From Sulfurimonas sp. hsl 1-7 (GTDB lineage: Bacteria > Campylobacterota > Campylobacteria > Campylobacterales > Sulfurimonadaceae), in the NCBI RefSeq assembly GCF_030577135.1, contig NZ_JAUIRR010000001.1:186001-250000 (forward strand): 64,000 nt of DNA. The letters are read 5' to 3'. A model generated the notes under the pieces. The model worked only from the letters and a program-made list of their open reading frames with translations. It was not told the origin of the DNA and did no database searches. The position numbers and the translations under genes were made by a program. How positions within the stretch are numbered: the first letter of the stretch is position 1; every line of letters begins with the position of its first letter. Shown here piece by piece: positions 11,134 to 21,406 of this stretch.

Positions 11134-12064
11134 AATAGCAATGATTTTTGCAGGACAAGGTTCACAAGCAGTTGGTATGGGAAAGGATTTTTATGAAAAT
11201 TCTGAACTAGCACGTGAAATGTTCGAAAAAGCGGGTGAAAGAATAGGTGTTGATTTTAAAGCTTTAATATTTGAAGAGAATGAAAAGCTAAACGAAACTG
11301 CATACACACAACCTGCTATTTTATTAGTGCAAATGATTGCATACAAACTTTTTAAAGAGGTTTGTCCAGACACAAAAGCAGAGCTATTCTTAGGACACTC
11401 ATTAGGTGAATTTTCAGCTTTATGTGCAAGTGGTGCAATTGACTACGTTGATGCGGTAGAGTTAGTACATAAACGTGGTTCTTTTATGCAAGAAGCATGT
11501 AATGAAATAGAAGCCGGTATGATGGCAATAGTTGGATTAGATGACGATGCAGTTGAGAAGATTTGTGCAGATGCACAAGCAGAAGGTAAAAAAGTTTGGC
11601 CAGCAAACTATAACCAAGACGGTCAACTAGTTGTTGCCGGATTAAAACCGGATCTTGCTTCATTAGAGCAAACATTTAAAGATGCAGGTGCAAAACGTGC
11701 ATTACTTTTAAATATGTCTGTAGCATCTCACTGTGATCTTTTATCTCCTGCAGTTGAGAAACTTGGAGCTATTATGGAAACTATGGTAAATGATAGTTTT
11801 GAAGCACCAATCATTTCAAATGTTACAACACAACCGTATAGTTCAAAAGAGGAAGCTATAAAACTTTTAAAAGAGCAATTAACATCTCCTGTAAAATATA
11901 AGCAATCAATCGAAGCTGTTGCAGGTAACCTTGATATGGCTATCGAATTTGGAAATGGTGTAGTTCTTAAAGGTTTAAATAGAAGAATTGCAAAAGATCT
12001 TACAACTCTTAATATCTCTGATATGGCTTCATTAGAGAAAGTTAAAGAGGAAATCTGCTCATAA
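11126..12064 (+). CDS. fabD: Malonyl-CoA:ACP transacylase
   Basis: Transfers malonyl from CoA to acyl carrier protein, starting type II fatty-acid synthesis. The 312-residue protein shows 'IFAGQGSQAVGMGKDFY' at the N-terminus, the nucleophile elbow GHSLGE near residue 90, and later 'VASHCDLLSPA' containing the catalytic His. Two ATGs lie in tandem at 11123 and 11126; GGAG is 6 bases before the second, so I use 11126. It overlaps the regulator stop, giving a coupled pair. Confidence 0.95.
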   Translation: MSKIAMIFAGQGSQAVGMGKDFYENSELAREMFEKAGERIGVDFKALIFEENEKLNETAYTQPAILLVQMIAYKLFKEVCPDTKAELFLGHSLGEFSALCASGAIDYVDAVELVHKRGSFMQEACNEIEAGMMAIVGLDDDAVEKICADAQAEGKKVWPANYNQDGQLVVAGLKPDLASLEQTFKDAGAKRALLLNMSVASHCDLLSPAVEKLGAIMETMVNDSFEAPIISNVTTQPYSSKEEAIKLLKEQLTSPVKYKQSIEAVAGNLDMAIEFGNGVVLKGLNRRIAKDLTTLNISDMASLEKVKEEICS

Positions 12065-12778
12065 ATGAGAATCACTTTAGCCCAAACATCTCCTAAGCTC
12101 AACAGAGGTAACCTACAAGAGGTTATCTCTGTAATAGAGAGCGTAAAAGAGAGCTCAGACCTGATAGTATTTCCCGAGTTAAGTTTAAGCGGCTATATGC
12201 TGCAAGACAAACTTTACGAGGATGCATGGAATGAAGATGAGCTTCAACTACTCAAAGATTTAAGTACTAAGATTGACATAGTTGTAGGTGCTGCTTTAAA
12301 AGACGGTAACGTTTTTAGAAATACTGCACTGTACTTTAGCGGTGGAGAATTACTCTCTAAACACATTAAAGTGCATTTACCGAACTATGGAATGTTTGAA
12401 GAAGCTCGTTATTTTGAAGGCGGAGACAAGTTTGAATCTTTTGAAGTAAATGGTAAAAAAATCTCTATGTTGGTATGTGAAGATGTATGGCATGATAATG
12501 TACATAAAGAGATTATCAAAATGGACCCAGATTTTGTTATAACACTTGTTGCATCTCCGGCAAGAGGCTTCAATGATAGTGGATTAGCTATTGAAGATAA
12601 ATGGTATAAGATTATCAAAACACTCTCTCATGAATCAAACTCAAAGCTTATTTTTGTCAATCGAGTCGGTTTTGAAGATGGTTTAGGTTTTTGGGGTGGA
12701 AGTTGTATTGTTGACAACGGCAATATTGTGGCAAAATTGCCAAGATTTATAAAAAGTATAGAAACATTCGAGGTATAA
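12065..12778 (+). CDS. Nitrilase-superfamily carbon-nitrogen hydrolase
   Basis: Cytosolic amidase-like enzyme of 237 residues. The Glu-Lys-Cys triad is visible in 'VFPELSLSGYM', 'KVHLPNYGMFEEARYF' and 'MLVCEDVWHD'. The CEDVW context resembles the glutaminase domain of NAD synthetases, but no synthetase domain follows, so the substrate is unknown. It follows fabD directly and precedes mtnN by one base, as part of the same co-directional run. Confidence 0.85.
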   Translation: MRITLAQTSPKLNRGNLQEVISVIESVKESSDLIVFPELSLSGYMLQDKLYEDAWNEDELQLLKDLSTKIDIVVGAALKDGNVFRNTALYFSGGELLSKHIKVHLPNYGMFEEARYFEGGDKFESFEVNGKKISMLVCEDVWHDNVHKEIIKMDPDFVITLVASPARGFNDSGLAIEDKWYKIIKTLSHESNSKLIFVNRVGFEDGLGFWGGSCIVDNGNIVAKLPRFIKSIETFEV

Positions 12779-12779
12779 A

Positions 12780-13472
12780 ATGAAAATAGCAATAATGGGA
12801 GCAATGCCTGAAGAGGTAGCACCGATATTAGAAAAGTTAGGTAATTACACAACTACAGAGTATGCAGGAAACAAGTATTATGAAGCAAACTATAAAGGTG
12901 TAGATGTCGTAGTTGCGTATTCTAAGATAGGTAAAGTGTTTTCTACTTTAACTGCTACTACTATGATTGAGCATTTTGGATGTGAGAAACTACTTTTTAG
13001 TGGTGTTGCCGGTGCAGTAAACCCGGAACTTAAAGTAGGTGACTTAGTTGTTGCTACAAAACTTTCACAACACGATCTTGATATCTCGGCTTTTGGTCAT
13101 CCGTATGGTTACGTTCCTGAAGGTTCTGTATATGTAGAAGCTGATCAGGAACTTATCAATCTTAGTAAAGAGGTTGCAAACTCTTTAGGTAAAAGTGTTC
13201 GCGAAGGTATCATTGCTACAGGTGATCAATTTGTTGCCAATGAAGAGAGAAAGAACTGGATTGGGACTACATTTAATGCTGATGCACTAGAGATGGAAGG
13301 TGGAAGCGTTGCCGTTGTTTGTAACGCTTTAAATGTACCGTTTTTTATTCTAAGAGCGATCAGTGATGCTGCAGATATGGACGCAAGTTTTTCATTTGAC
13401 GAATTTCTAGAAACAAGTGCAGTTGAATCGGCAGAATTTGTTATGAAAATGTTGGATGAGATAATCAAATAA
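12780..13472 (+). CDS. mtnN: 5'-methylthioadenosine/S-adenosylhomocysteine nucleosidase
   Basis: Hydrolyses MTA, SAH and in this phylum also 6-amino-6-deoxyfutalosine (family knowledge: the futalosine menaquinone route in Campylobacterota). The 230 residues start 'MKIAIMGAMPEEVAPILEKL', with 'SGVAGAVNPELKVGDLVVA', 'TGDQFVANEERK', 'ALEMEGGSVAVVC' and 'RAISDAADMDASFSFDEFL', which carry the catalytic Glu and Asp. It overlaps the next gene by one base. Confidence 0.94.
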   Translation: MKIAIMGAMPEEVAPILEKLGNYTTTEYAGNKYYEANYKGVDVVVAYSKIGKVFSTLTATTMIEHFGCEKLLFSGVAGAVNPELKVGDLVVATKLSQHDLDISAFGHPYGYVPEGSVYVEADQELINLSKEVANSLGKSVREGIIATGDQFVANEERKNWIGTTFNADALEMEGGSVAVVCNALNVPFFILRAISDAADMDASFSFDEFLETSAVESAEFVMKMLDEIIK

Positions 13473-14242
13473 TGGGGATCAAACTATCTAAAAAAATTAT
13501 GTCTAAACTCGGTAAGACAAATGCCGAGTTTGGATTGATAGAAGAGGGTGATAAGATACTTGTCGGCCTTAGCGGCGGTAAAGACTCTTTAACACTTGTT
13601 CATGCCTTAAAAGAGCAACAACGTCGTGCACCGTTTAAATTTGAGTTTGTGGCCGTTACTGTTACATATGGAATGGGAGAAGATTATTCTAACTTAATTG
13701 CACATTGTAAAGAGCAAGAGATACCGCATGTACTTAAAGAGACGGAAACGTATGAGCTTGCAAAAGAGAAGATCCGTAAAAACTCGTCATTTTGTAGTTT
13801 CTTTTCACGTATGAGAAGAGGCTACTTATATACTGCGGCAAAAGAGTTAGAGTGTAATAAAGTAGCTTTAGGGCATCATTTAGATGATGCTGCAGAGAGT
13901 TTTTTCATGAACTTTATCTATAATGGTCAGCTTCGCTCTTTAGCACCTAAATATACTGCTGAAAACGGTTTAGTAGTTATACGTCCACTTATTCAAATGC
14001 GTGAACGTCAATTGCGTGCCTTTGTTGTTGAGAACGGTATTGAAGCAATAGGTGATGAGGCATGTCCTGCTATGCGTTTTGACGTTAAAATGCCATATGC
14101 AAGAGCTAATACAAAAGATATGCTTGAAAAGATGGAAAAAGAGCATCCTCAATTATTTACTTCACTAAATGCCGCTTTTAAAAATATAAGTATTGATAGT
14201 TTTTTTCTGAGTGAGAAAGAGGAAGAAAAAGTAGGAGTTTAA
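13472..14242 (+). CDS. TtcA-like PP-loop tRNA thiolase with altered cysteines
   Basis: Adenine alpha-hydrolase (PP-loop) protein of 256 residues with SGGKDS at 34-39, similar along its length to TtcA, which makes 2-thiocytidine-32 in tRNA. E. coli TtcA uses two CxxC motifs. Here the first reads CSFF (Cys108, Phe111) in the otherwise conserved 'SRMRRG' context, and the second reads CPAM (Cys198, Met201). Only one Cys of each pair remains. TtcA-like function is plausible but the iron-sulphur chemistry may differ. It is the last gene of the 14-kb (+) block, ahead of a hairpin cluster. Confidence 0.75.
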   Translation: MGIKLSKKIMSKLGKTNAEFGLIEEGDKILVGLSGGKDSLTLVHALKEQQRRAPFKFEFVAVTVTYGMGEDYSNLIAHCKEQEIPHVLKETETYELAKEKIRKNSSFCSFFSRMRRGYLYTAAKELECNKVALGHHLDDAAESFFMNFIYNGQLRSLAPKYTAENGLVVIRPLIQMRERQLRAFVVENGIEAIGDEACPAMRFDVKMPYARANTKDMLEKMEKEHPQLFTSLNAAFKNISIDSFFLSEKEEEKVGV

Positions 14243-14346
14243 AATCCTACTTATAAATTTTCTTTAGAAAAATAGATTTCCTAAAGAAAGAGAAACTTTT
14301 GCTTAAGAAAAGCAGCTTCCTTAGAAACTAGAAAGTTTCTAAGGAA
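14231..14346. terminator. Cluster of three hairpins between convergent genes
   Basis: Three inverted repeats fill the convergent gap: GTAGGA/TCCTAC (14231-14236 with 14245-14250) overlapping the end of the TtcA-like gene, TTTCTTTAG/CTAAAGAAA (14259-14267 with 14281-14289), and a perfect 13-bp stem TTCCTTAGAAACT/AGTTTCTAAGGAA (14317-14329 with 14334-14346, 4-base loop). They most likely stop transcription from both sides. T-runs are modest. Confidence 0.6.
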
Positions 14347-14358
14347 AGGGACATCTAA

Positions 14359-14946
14359 TTAGAAGTCACCTTTAGCAGCACGCTCTGGAACTTTTTCCAT
14401 TGCTTCTTTAACTTTTAATGCAGCTTCTAACATTTCAGGAGGAAGTGTTTTACCACCGTGGATAGCTAAAGTCATATCCATACTTACTAGGTATGCATCA
14501 CCGTTTCCATATGAAACGTACATAATTCTACATGGCATGAAACCACCATAGTATCTTGAGTAGTTAAGGAATACTTTTGCAGTAGTTAAATTACATAAAG
14601 AGTAGATTCTTGCTTCTTTTACTTCATCTGGTGCAGCATCTTCTTTTGTGTACATTTTTACATAACCAGTAAGTCTCATGTTGTACTCTTCAGTAAGTGC
14701 TTCAATAGATTCTTTAACTTCATCACCAGTGATACCTTCAGCAACTTTCCACTCTAGCATCATTGCTCTTGCTGGATCACCATATTCTGTAACTTTAGTA
14801 AACATATTGTCATATGCTTCCATTGCTTTGTCATCAAGCGTATGTTGCTTAGTTACAGCTGTCCAACCCATATGCATTGTTGAACATCCTGACATTAAAA
14901 ACGATAAACCAGCTGCTAATAATACAGCTCCTATACTTTTTTTCAT
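14359..14946 (-). CDS. Lipoprotein of unknown function
   Basis: Protein of 195 residues with a signal peptide ending in the lipobox 'LMSGC' (Cys21), so it is probably a membrane-anchored lipoprotein. The mature part has no motif I recognise; it includes 'HTLDDKAMEAYDNMFTKVTEYGDPARAMMLEWKV' and 'FLNYSRYYGGFMPCRIMYVSYGNGDAYLVSMDMTLAIHGG'. It stands alone between the hairpin cluster and an RDD-family gene. Confidence 0.75.
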   Translation of the reverse strand: MKKSIGAVLLAAGLSFLMSGCSTMHMGWTAVTKQHTLDDKAMEAYDNMFTKVTEYGDPARAMMLEWKVAEGITGDEVKESIEALTEEYNMRLTGYVKMYTKEDAAPDEVKEARIYSLCNLTTAKVFLNYSRYYGGFMPCRIMYVSYGNGDAYLVSMDMTLAIHGGKTLPPEMLEAALKVKEAMEKVPERAAKGDF

Positions 14947-15037
14947 AAATACCCCTGTTTGTAATTTTGGAAATTAGGAGTATATTTTACTATGATAATA
15001 TAAAAGTAGTTTTAAAATATCACAAAGTTCTTACAAA

Positions 15038-15523
15038 TTAATCTAATGTGTATATAACTACGGTATTAGCGAGCATATCGTGGAGAGATTGTTTATTTTT
15101 TGTAAAGATTATCATAAGAAAACCTAATCCAAAAAGGAGCGTTGAGGGAATATATCCTAAAGACCTTGTAATTGCTTGTTTATTAGAGATATCTTTCAGC
15201 GTTTTTGCATCAACAATTTTAATATTTACGATTTTCTTTCCTGGTGTAGCACCTTTGAATTGTTTCCAAAATATAATTGTGACAATCAAAACTGAGAGTT
15301 CAAAGATAAGTTCCCATGTAAAAGATGTTTGCGGTTGTGAGTTAAGAGCATTAGCATTACCAGCCATTGCCATTTGTAGATTTTGTTGATATTGGGAAAA
15401 GTCAAACCACTCTCCGCCGCTGATAAAATAGATAACGATACCAACGGGAAGAGCTAAAAAGAAAGTGTCTAAGAGTGAAGCTAAAAATCTGATACCAAAA
15501 CCGGCATATTTTACTTCACTCAT
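15038..15523 (-). CDS. RDD-family membrane protein
   Basis: Integral membrane protein of 161 residues with the RDD signature 'GFGIRFLASLLDTFFLALPVGIVIYF' at the N-terminus, a second helix around 70-88 and the family segment 'KGATPGKKIVNIKIVDAKTL' followed by 'SLGYIPSTLLFGLGFLMIIFTKNKQSLHDMLANTVVI'. RDD proteins are poorly characterised; some are linked to ion or solute transport. It lies 11 bases after guaB and is probably co-transcribed with it. Confidence 0.85.
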   Translation of the reverse strand: MSEVKYAGFGIRFLASLLDTFFLALPVGIVIYFISGGEWFDFSQYQQNLQMAMAGNANALNSQPQTSFTWELIFELSVLIVTIIFWKQFKGATPGKKIVNIKIVDAKTLKDISNKQAITRSLGYIPSTLLFGLGFLMIIFTKNKQSLHDMLANTVVIYTLD

Positions 15524-15534
15524 AGTGTTATATG

Positions 15535-16998
<1,464 letters not shown>

Positions 16999-17069
16999 TT
17001 AAAATGGTTGTCAATTATTAAAAATTTTTGCATTATACCTTTTTTGTTGTTAAAAACAGGTAAAGAGGC

Positions 17070-17468
17070 TTACTTTTTCTTTCTAAAAAGATGATAATTT
17101 TCAGCTTCTAGCATCTCCTCTATATAGCCGACTACACACTTTGAACATTCTGTCCAAATTCCTGAAGGAAGTCTTACTTCTAGTTTTTTCTTTTCACGAA
17201 GTTTGATAATCTTTTTTGCTGAAAGTACTTTTGTTACAGGTGAGAAGTCAACGTCTGTTAAATCAACATCATTTTTATAAAAACATGTTTGTTTTTTAAA
17301 GTTACCCCAGCCCGGAACACCGTCTTCAGTGTATGGCACTTCATAACCGTTTTTAAACTTGACCATCATTTTATAATGAGATTCTTCAAAAACTGCTACA
17401 ACTTTACCCGGTCCAAAAACAAGACCGTAGACTTTGTCCTTAACTTTTACATCATCAAAATACGCCAT
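17070..17468 (-). CDS. Small CarD-like/Tudor-like protein of unknown function
   Basis: Cytosolic protein of 132 residues. The first half reads as a small beta-barrel, 'KVKDKVYGLVFGPGKVVAVFEESHYKMMVKFKNGYEVPYTEDG', with the Gly-Pro-Gly turn and following valines reminiscent of CarD/Tudor-like RNA-polymerase-binding modules. A later Cys pair, 'ECSKC', and a Lys/Arg-rich tail follow. The resemblance is by eye only. It lies between gatA (10-base gap) and guaB on the same strand. Confidence 0.6.
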   Translation of the reverse strand: MAYFDDVKVKDKVYGLVFGPGKVVAVFEESHYKMMVKFKNGYEVPYTEDGVPGWGNFKKQTCFYKNDVDLTDVDFSPVTKVLSAKKIIKLREKKKLEVRLPSGIWTECSKCVVGYIEEMLEAENYHLFRKKK

Positions 17469-17478
17469 AAAACTGTCC

Positions 17479-18819
17479 TTATTTGTAGTTTAGTTCTTTT
17501 TCTAGGCTAAGTGCACCGTCAAAAAGTGTTTGTTCATCGTATGCTTTTGCAATTAGTTGTAATCCGATAGGCATACCCTCAGAGTTTTTCATAATCGGAA
17601 GTGAAAGACCCGGAAGACCTGCAAGATTTACGCTAATAGTGTAGATATCACTTAAGTACATATCCATAGGGTTTGCAAGTTCACCGAATTTCGGTGCAAC
17701 TGTAGGAGCTACAGGTGAAAGAATAAGGTCTACATCTTCAAATACTCTTGCATACTCCTCTTTAATAATATGTCTTGTTTTTTGTGCTTTTACATAATAT
17801 GCTTCATAGTATCCGCTGCTTAGTACGAAGTTACCAAGTAGGATTCTTCTTTTTACTTCGTCACCGAAACCTGCACTTCTTGTTTGAACAAAAGTATCTT
17901 CAAGGTTTTTACCCTCAACTCTGTTTCCGTAACGGATACCGTCATAGCGTGCAAGGTTTGTCGTAGCTTCTGCAGTTGCCGTGATGTAGTAAGCAGAGAT
18001 ATCGTATTTCGCATCCATTAGCTCTTTTTCAACGATCTCATGACCTGCAGCTTTTAGCGCTTCAGTTGCGAGTTTATATGCATTTTTGATATCTTCACTT
18101 GCATTTTCGATATATTTCGGAACTACAGCTACTTTTAGTTTTCTTGTTGGATCAAGGTTTGGTACAACTTTATCATCCATTTTTGCATTTGTAGAGTCTT
18201 TCTCGTCGCTTCCACTGATAATGTCATATAAGATAGCTGCATCTTCCACGTTTTGCGTCATAGGACCGATTTGATCAAGACTTGAAGCATACGCACCAAG
18301 ACCGTAACGGCTTACTCTTCCGTAAGTCGGTTTCATCCCAACAATCCCACAATATGCAGCAGGTTGACGGATTGAACCACCCGTATCAGAACCTAATGCT
18401 GCGATCGCAAGACCGGCACCGACTGCAGCTGCACTACCGCCTGAACTTCCGCCTGGAACACGGTCTGATGCATGAGGATTTAATGTTTTACCGTAGAAAC
18501 TTGATTCAGTCGTAGAACCCATTGCAAACTCATCCATATTTGTTCTACCAAATGGAGAAAGACCAGCATCAACCATCTTATTGATAACTGTAGCATTATA
18601 TGGAGCTATATAGCCTTGAAGGATATTTGAAGCTGAAGTAACAGACCAATCTTTTACTTGAATGTTGTCTTTAACCGCGATAGGAATACCTTCGCCGAAA
18701 TCGTTTACATCAATATATGCATTAATATCTTTGTTTGCTTCAATTTTTGCTTTTAATTCTTCTTTAAAACTTGCTAATTCTTCTTTTGAGAGTTGTAGGG
18801 CTTCTTTTAATGTAATCAT
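17479..18819 (-). CDS. gatA: Glutamyl/aspartyl-tRNA amidotransferase subunit A
   Basis: Amidase subunit of GatCAB, which makes Gln-tRNA and Asn-tRNA by transamidation; many Campylobacterota rely on it. The 446-residue protein has the Ser-cisSer-Lys triad in '[11 protein letters not shown]' (Lys), '[16 protein letters not shown]' and '[15 protein letters not shown]'. A longer reading to 18894 would add 25 unrelated residues; the ATG at 18819 has AGGAAAC just upstream and begins the usual '[11 protein letters not shown]', so I use it. Confidence 0.96.
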   Translation of the reverse strand: MITLKEALQLSKEELASFKEELKAKIEANKDINAYIDVNDFGEGIPIAVKDNIQVKDWSVTSASNILQGYIAPYNATVINKMVDAGLSPFGRTNMDEFAMGSTTESSFYGKTLNPHASDRVPGGSSGGSAAAVGAGLAIAALGSDTGGSIRQPAAYCGIVGMKPTYGRVSRYGLGAYASSLDQIGPMTQNVEDAAILYDIISGSDEKDSTNAKMDDKVVPNLDPTRKLKVAVVPKYIENASEDIKNAYKLATEALKAAGHEIVEKELMDAKYDISAYYITATAEATTNLARYDGIRYGNRVEGKNLEDTFVQTRSAGFGDEVKRRILLGNFVLSSGYYEAYYVKAQKTRHIIKEEYARVFEDVDLILSPVAPTVAPKFGELANPMDMYLSDIYTISVNLAGLPGLSLPIMKNSEGMPIGLQLIAKAYDEQTLFDGALSLEKELNYK

Positions 18820-18903
18820 TAAGTTTCCTATGAACGTAAAATTATTTTTTGTATTATACCTAAATGTGTTTATTTTTTCTTTAGAACATAACAATTATTG
18901 CTC

Positions 18904-19665
18904 TTACATCGTGGCAATGTTGAACACTTCTCGAAGAATATAAGCTGTTACATAAGCCAACGATGCTGCAGCACTTCCGGTTAAAAGTGTACGCAATCCG
19001 GATAAAAAAGAGGGCTTTGCACGTGTAATGTTTTTATACATACCGATTAAAAAGAACATAACTCCAGCCAGTAAAGCACTGAACATAAACTGTTCATTTA
19101 TCTTTAGTGATGAAATTAAATAGGGGATAAGAGGGAAGGTGCCGACAAAAATAAATGCTAAAAAAGTCACTAATGCGGATCTATATGGTGAAGGGGATGT
19201 TTTACTGATTCCATGCTCTTCTGCTAGCATTACATCAAGCCAAATTTTTTCATCTTTTGTGATAGTCTCTATGATAGTGTCAAGCACCTCATTTTCAAAA
19301 CCTTTCGCTTTAAAAATTTGTCTTATCTCCTCTTTTTCCCCTTCCGGAAACTCTTTTATATGCATCTTTTCAGAGGTTTTGACGGCATCGTTAAACTCCT
19401 GATCTGCCCGAATAGATTCGTAATTGCTCGTAGCCATGCTAAAACCGTCTGCAAAAAGATTTGCAAAACCGAGAATCACGGCTACGGAAGAGGGGAATCC
19501 AGCCCCGACAGATCCTGAAACTACGGCAAAAGTTGTTATACATCCATCGATACCGCCTAAAACTGCATCGGAGACATTATACTTTTGTTGTGTACGAGAA
19601 AGTCGTTCGCGAATCATTGCCGGCTGGTGTTCTTTTATGAGTTCTTCTTTATTTGGCTCTTGCAT
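18904..19665 (-). CDS. VIT1/CCC1-family transporter
   Basis: Integral membrane protein of 253 residues of the vacuolar iron transporter family, which exchanges Fe2+/Mn2+ for protons. The first membrane segment '[23 protein letters not shown]' and the second '[20 protein letters not shown]' carry the conserved Asp/Gly residues. A cytoplasmic three-helix metal-binding region rich in Glu spans about 95-150 ('[19 protein letters not shown]', 'MLAEEHG'), then three more helices. Metal specificity cannot be told. Confidence 0.88.
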   Translation of the reverse strand: MQEPNKEELIKEHQPAMIRERLSRTQQKYNVSDAVLGGIDGCITTFAVVSGSVGAGFPSSVAVILGFANLFADGFSMATSNYESIRADQEFNDAVKTSEKMHIKEFPEGEKEEIRQIFKAKGFENEVLDTIIETITKDEKIWLDVMLAEEHGISKTSPSPYRSALVTFLAFIFVGTFPLIPYLISSLKINEQFMFSALLAGVMFFLIGMYKNITRAKPSFLSGLRTLLTGSAAASLAYVTAYILREVFNIATM

Positions 19666-19686
19666 ATTGTCTCTTATTCATAGTGT

Positions 19687-20316
19687 TTAGAGTGATTGCG
19701 GTTGATGGACAAAATAGCGCATATTTATATTTTGTAACTGTTTATTCCACCCGATAAAAAGAGTTTTCTCATCTGTTTTTATGGAGGTGAAATTATTGAG
19801 AAAATAGTGTTTCATAATCTTTGAAAGATCATGCTCATCGGTTACATCTGCAATCCAAATGAAACCTTTTGCTTTGAGTAGCGGTACCTCTTTTCTACTG
19901 CGCATAATGTTTCTAAGTTCAGTCTCAATCTCATGTTCCTCATCAAAATGGGAAAAATAGGAAACCTCAATAATTGCTTGTAAATCTTCATCATCTACAA
20001 TTTTTTTCCAACGATCTTGAGGGTATTTTTCCGAAAAGTTAAAACTGGTGTAAGTTGATTTAGTAGAGATCCCAAAAGAGACACTTTGGATATATTCAGG
20101 TGCATTAGCGTGTAGAAATTTTATGGTTTTATCTGTATGCGTAGTGTTTGAAAAGCCTTCTTGATCGAAGAACTCTATCTCTTTGAGTGTTTCTAAAACA
20201 GCATTTTCTTTGACACGAGTTTGATCATGGACTATTTTTATAGGGTAGTTTTCTATGTAGGAGAGTGTTTTACCTGTAAGTAAGGTGTCTTTTATATGTT
20301 CAATTATCTTATCCAT
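19687..20316 (-). CDS. Conserved-looking protein of unknown function
   Basis: Soluble protein of 209 residues that I do not recognise. It contains 'WKKIVDDEDLQAIIEVSYFSHFDEEHEIETELRNIMRSRKEVPLLKAKGFIWIADVTDEHDLSKIMKHYF', rich in acidic residues and His, and no signal peptide or membrane segment. Its start follows the 5'-nucleotidase stop with no gap, so the two are co-transcribed and may act together. Confidence 0.7.
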   Translation of the reverse strand: MDKIIEHIKDTLLTGKTLSYIENYPIKIVHDQTRVKENAVLETLKEIEFFDQEGFSNTTHTDKTIKFLHANAPEYIQSVSFGISTKSTYTSFNFSEKYPQDRWKKIVDDEDLQAIIEVSYFSHFDEEHEIETELRNIMRSRKEVPLLKAKGFIWIADVTDEHDLSKIMKHYFLNNFTSIKTDEKTLFIGWNKQLQNINMRYFVHQPQSL

Positions 20317-21273
20317 TTAGGTCTCCTTGTTTAATGGTGATGTTGAAGGGTATAAAACTTTTCCTGAAGGCACTACCAAAGAGGAACTGTTGAGGTGAAC
20401 CTCCTGATCATCAAAAAAGATGTGCGCTTTAAAAGCTTTTAATATATTGCTTTTTTCAATCCCGCCTAGAAAAAATGCTTCATCGACATATACACCCCAG
20501 TGTCTGAGAGTTTTTATAACTCTGAGATCTGATGGGCTGTTTCTAGCCGTGACTATGGCAATTCTTACCGGAGAGTATTCAACTTTCATGGGAAGTCTCT
20601 CTTGCAGAGTAGAGAGCTTTTTTAAAAAACTTGCAAAAGGTCCTTCATTCATAGGAACATTCTGGGAGTTGTTTTCATTTTCATGAAATGCATCAAGCCC
20701 TTTTTCTTTGTATACAAGTTCACTTGATTCATCAAAAAGGACGGCATCTCCGTCAAAGGCAATTCTTACTTGATCGTCCGGAATGTCACATTTGTATTGT
20801 GGAGGGGTAGAGAGCACAGCGGAGGCACAAGCACCACTGTCAATCACCTTTTGTGCATCTTCTTCATTGGTTGTTAAAAAGAGATCTACATCAAAAGCCT
20901 CTAGATAATCGGCACTTGATTCACCTGCCGTAAAAGCTGAACGGGTGATGTTTAAATTGATGTTTCTAATGGTGTTTAAAACTCTGATTCCGGTTTCGGG
21001 AGAGTTTCTTGATATTACAACAACTTCAACAAGGGGCGCTGCATCTTTTTCTTGATACCTGTTGAGGTTTAGAAGTGCTTTTACAAGGGGAAAACCTATC
21101 CCCTCATCTAGAGGTTCTTCCTCATTTTCGAGCATATACTGTCTATATCTTTCGATCGCATGGTCGGGATCTTTTTTATACTCTTCTTGAAAAAGTTGAT
21201 CCGACTCTGAAAGGTCAAATAATGCTGTTGCTGAGATGCCGATAACTAACGTGTCTTTTAAATTAAGTGGCAC
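20317..21273 (-). CDS. Cytosolic 5'-nucleotidase (NT5C1-like)
   Basis: Protein of 318 residues similar to the 5'-nucleotidase family related to eukaryotic cytosolic NT5C1, which dephosphorylates nucleoside monophosphates. The recognisable parts are 'LVIGISATALFDL', 'EEPLDEGIGFPLVKALLNLN', 'VVVISRNSPETGIRVLNTI', 'VRIAFDGDAVLFDE' and 'RIAIVTARNSPSDLRVIKTLRHWGVYVDEAFFLGGIEK', a HAD-like fold. A TTG at 21318 would extend it, but the GTG at 21273 has GAAGGGA five bases upstream. Confidence 0.82.
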   Translation of the reverse strand: MPLNLKDTLVIGISATALFDLSESDQLFQEEYKKDPDHAIERYRQYMLENEEEPLDEGIGFPLVKALLNLNRYQEKDAAPLVEVVVISRNSPETGIRVLNTIRNINLNITRSAFTAGESSADYLEAFDVDLFLTTNEEDAQKVIDSGACASAVLSTPPQYKCDIPDDQVRIAFDGDAVLFDESSELVYKEKGLDAFHENENNSQNVPMNEGPFASFLKKLSTLQERLPMKVEYSPVRIAIVTARNSPSDLRVIKTLRHWGVYVDEAFFLGGIEKSNILKAFKAHIFFDDQEVHLNSSSLVVPSGKVLYPSTSPLNKET

Positions 21274-21370
21274 AGTTGTCCCTTCTCTTTTATATGCGTT
21301 TAGAAAAATTATAGCCAAAGTTAATTAAAGTTGAAAATATATTTTTAAATATTTAGCGTAGTTTAGTTAG

Positions 21371-21379
21371 TGATATAAT
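21371..21379 (+). promoter_or_regulatory. Extended -10 promoter before the AEC carrier
   Basis: TGA followed by TATAAT (21374-21379) lies 27 bases before the GTG of the next (+) gene, in the divergent gap with the 5'-nucleotidase. It fits a sigma-70 promoter with an extended -10. Confidence 0.55.
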
Positions 21380-21406
21380 TGCGCAAAAAAATCAGGTTGT
21401 GAGTAA

